Both the position numbers and the translations under genes were made by a program. Below, piece by piece: positions 4,842 through 5,573 of a stretch of DNA of 5,573 nucleotides; position 1 is the first letter of the stretch; each line of letters starts with the position of its first letter. The notes under the pieces are model-generated. The model was not told where the DNA came from, did not search any database, and saw nothing but the letters and a program-made list of their open reading frames with translations. The stretch comes from Christensenella sp. UBA941 (GTDB lineage Bacteria; Bacillota; Clostridia; Christensenellales; UBA941): NCBI GenBank assembly GCA_002293365.1, contig DBDD01000319.1, positions 389 through 5,961 on the forward strand. Reading direction: 5' to 3'.

Positions 4842-5573
4842 TCAAAGTAGGGTCAGCCGGTCGATCTCGTCCTGCTGTTCGATCAGCCATGCCGAAAAGT
4901 CCGCCAGCTTGCTTTGGCCCTGCTTGACCTCGGCCTTTCGTTTCACCGCCTCTGCTCGGAAAACCTCAAAAGCCGCCGCAACCGCCGCAATCTTCTCCGC
5001 GTCGGGTTCCTTCTGCCGTTTCAGCTTTCGGAGCCGATTGTACCAATAATAATACGCCGTTTCGTGAACGCGCTCCAGCATATCGCCCTTCGCGCGCTCG
5101 TCAAACTTGCGCTTCGCTTCCGCAGCTTGGGCTTTACGGCAACCCTCGCTGCAAATCTCGCGATGGCGGCTTCTTGCGAGAAATATTCGTCCGCAAGCCT
5201 TGCACTCTTGGAAAGCGAAGCGCCATTCCTCGATCCGATGCAGATAATAGTAGATCATTGGCTGAAAAGAGGAATACGCTGCGACGCACTCAAAAGGCCG
5301 TTTCTTCGCGGGATACCAAAGCTCAACTTGGCTATCGGCGGGCCGCGCCGCGTCCGAGAGCGCGCTTGCCGGGCGCTCCTGCCATAATCCCAAAGAGCGA
5401 GAAAACGGCTTGTAAAGCGATAGCGTTCGTTCAAGAAACCGTTCCGGGCCGTGGCTTATATGATAGCAATTCAAATAAGCCTCCCATGTCCGAACGGCGG
5501 CGAACATGGCGGACGGTTCCCCGCTTTCGTATTTCTCACGTAGAAAATCAGCGCAGGGCTTTACCGCTTTCCA
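4842..5573 (-). CDS. Cys4 zinc-site protein of unknown function, 5' end outside the window
   Basis: The frame is open from the stop at 4842-4844 to the window edge, giving at least 243 residues. An internal Met at 5507 is a possible start, but the 22 codons before it (for example FLREKYESGEP) read as continuous protein, so the gene probably starts beyond 5573. The N-terminal part is aromatic-rich and mostly helical. Counting from the Met at 5507, residues 102-123 hold CKACG...HREICSEGC, spacing C-x2-C-x13-C-x3-C, a likely structural zinc site. After it comes a basic helical region (RKFDERAKGD, YYYWYNRLRKLKRQKEP) and a coiled-coil-like tail. The arrangement of a C-terminal Cys4 knuckle after a divergent N-terminal part recalls DUF6076-like proteins of Clostridia mobile elements, but I am not certain of that family. 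It is transcribed toward the small ORF. A nucleic-acid-binding role would be an inference only. Confidence 0.7.
   Translation of the reverse strand, partial: WKAVKPCADFLREKYESGEPSAMFAAVRTWEAYLNCYHISHGPERFLERTLSLYKPFSRSLGLWQERPASALSDAARPADSQVELWYPAKKRPFECVAAYSSFQPMIYYYLHRIEEWRFAFQECKACGRIFLARSRHREICSEGCRKAQAAEAKRKFDERAKGDMLERVHETAYYYWYNRLRKLKRQKEPDAEKIAAVAAAFEVFRAEAVKRKAEVKQGQSKLADFSAWLIEQQDEIDRLTLL

Overview
The window looks like a decayed piece of an integrative conjugative element from a Bacillota (Clostridia, probably gut Oscillospirales or Lachnospirales) genome. The evidence is AGGAGG-type ribosome sites, TTG starts, a PrgI/VirB4-type gene pair of the kind found in Gram-positive conjugative elements, and two group II introns of types common in that phylum. 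The assignment rests on recognised protein and RNA motifs; no database was searched.

Layout. Positions 1-141 are a leader with a terminator-like hairpin and a strong ribosome site. Positions 142-486 encode a short chimeric protein: its N-terminus looks like SpoVG and its C-terminus like PrgI. A VirB4-type conjugation ATPase gene starts at a TTG at 410, overlapping that gene by 77 nt. It is cut after codon 349 by group II intron A, a relative of Ll.LtrB, whose EBS1 and EBS2 can be read and pair with the exon just upstream. Intron A carries its DI-DIII RNA and the first 98 codons of an LtrA-like protein, then breaks off near 2445. From there the sequence is a different, CL/IIB-like group II intron (intron B) lacking its 5' end. 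It carries a reverse transcriptase ORF (2781-3965) with an internal in-frame deletion that joins the RT core directly to the HNH nuclease domain, followed by clean domains V and VI. At about 4048 VirB4 coding sequence resumes, but much further along the protein (the YFPLVQRLGGQVI segment downstream of Walker A). It stops after about 36 codons at a rho-independent terminator (4156-4183).

Downstream, 4184-4447 has no recognisable gene. A 55-codon phage- or element-type small ORF lies at 4448-4615, followed by a terminator hairpin. A convergent gene on the minus strand (4842 to the window edge) encodes a Cys4 zinc-site protein of unknown function.

Interpretation. Two introns seem to have occupied two different sites in the same virB4 gene. 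A deletion then ran from inside intron A to inside intron B, removing the exon between them with its Walker A motif. With the SpoVG/PrgI and RT/HNH joints and the truncated VirB4 tail, there are four deletion-like junctions within about 4 kb, and two of them keep a reading frame open. Conjugation functions here are almost certainly dead. The most interesting possibility is that intron A's DI-DIII and intron B's DV-DVI form a hybrid ribozyme whose two flanking exons are still in the same frame. An assembly artefact must be excluded first.
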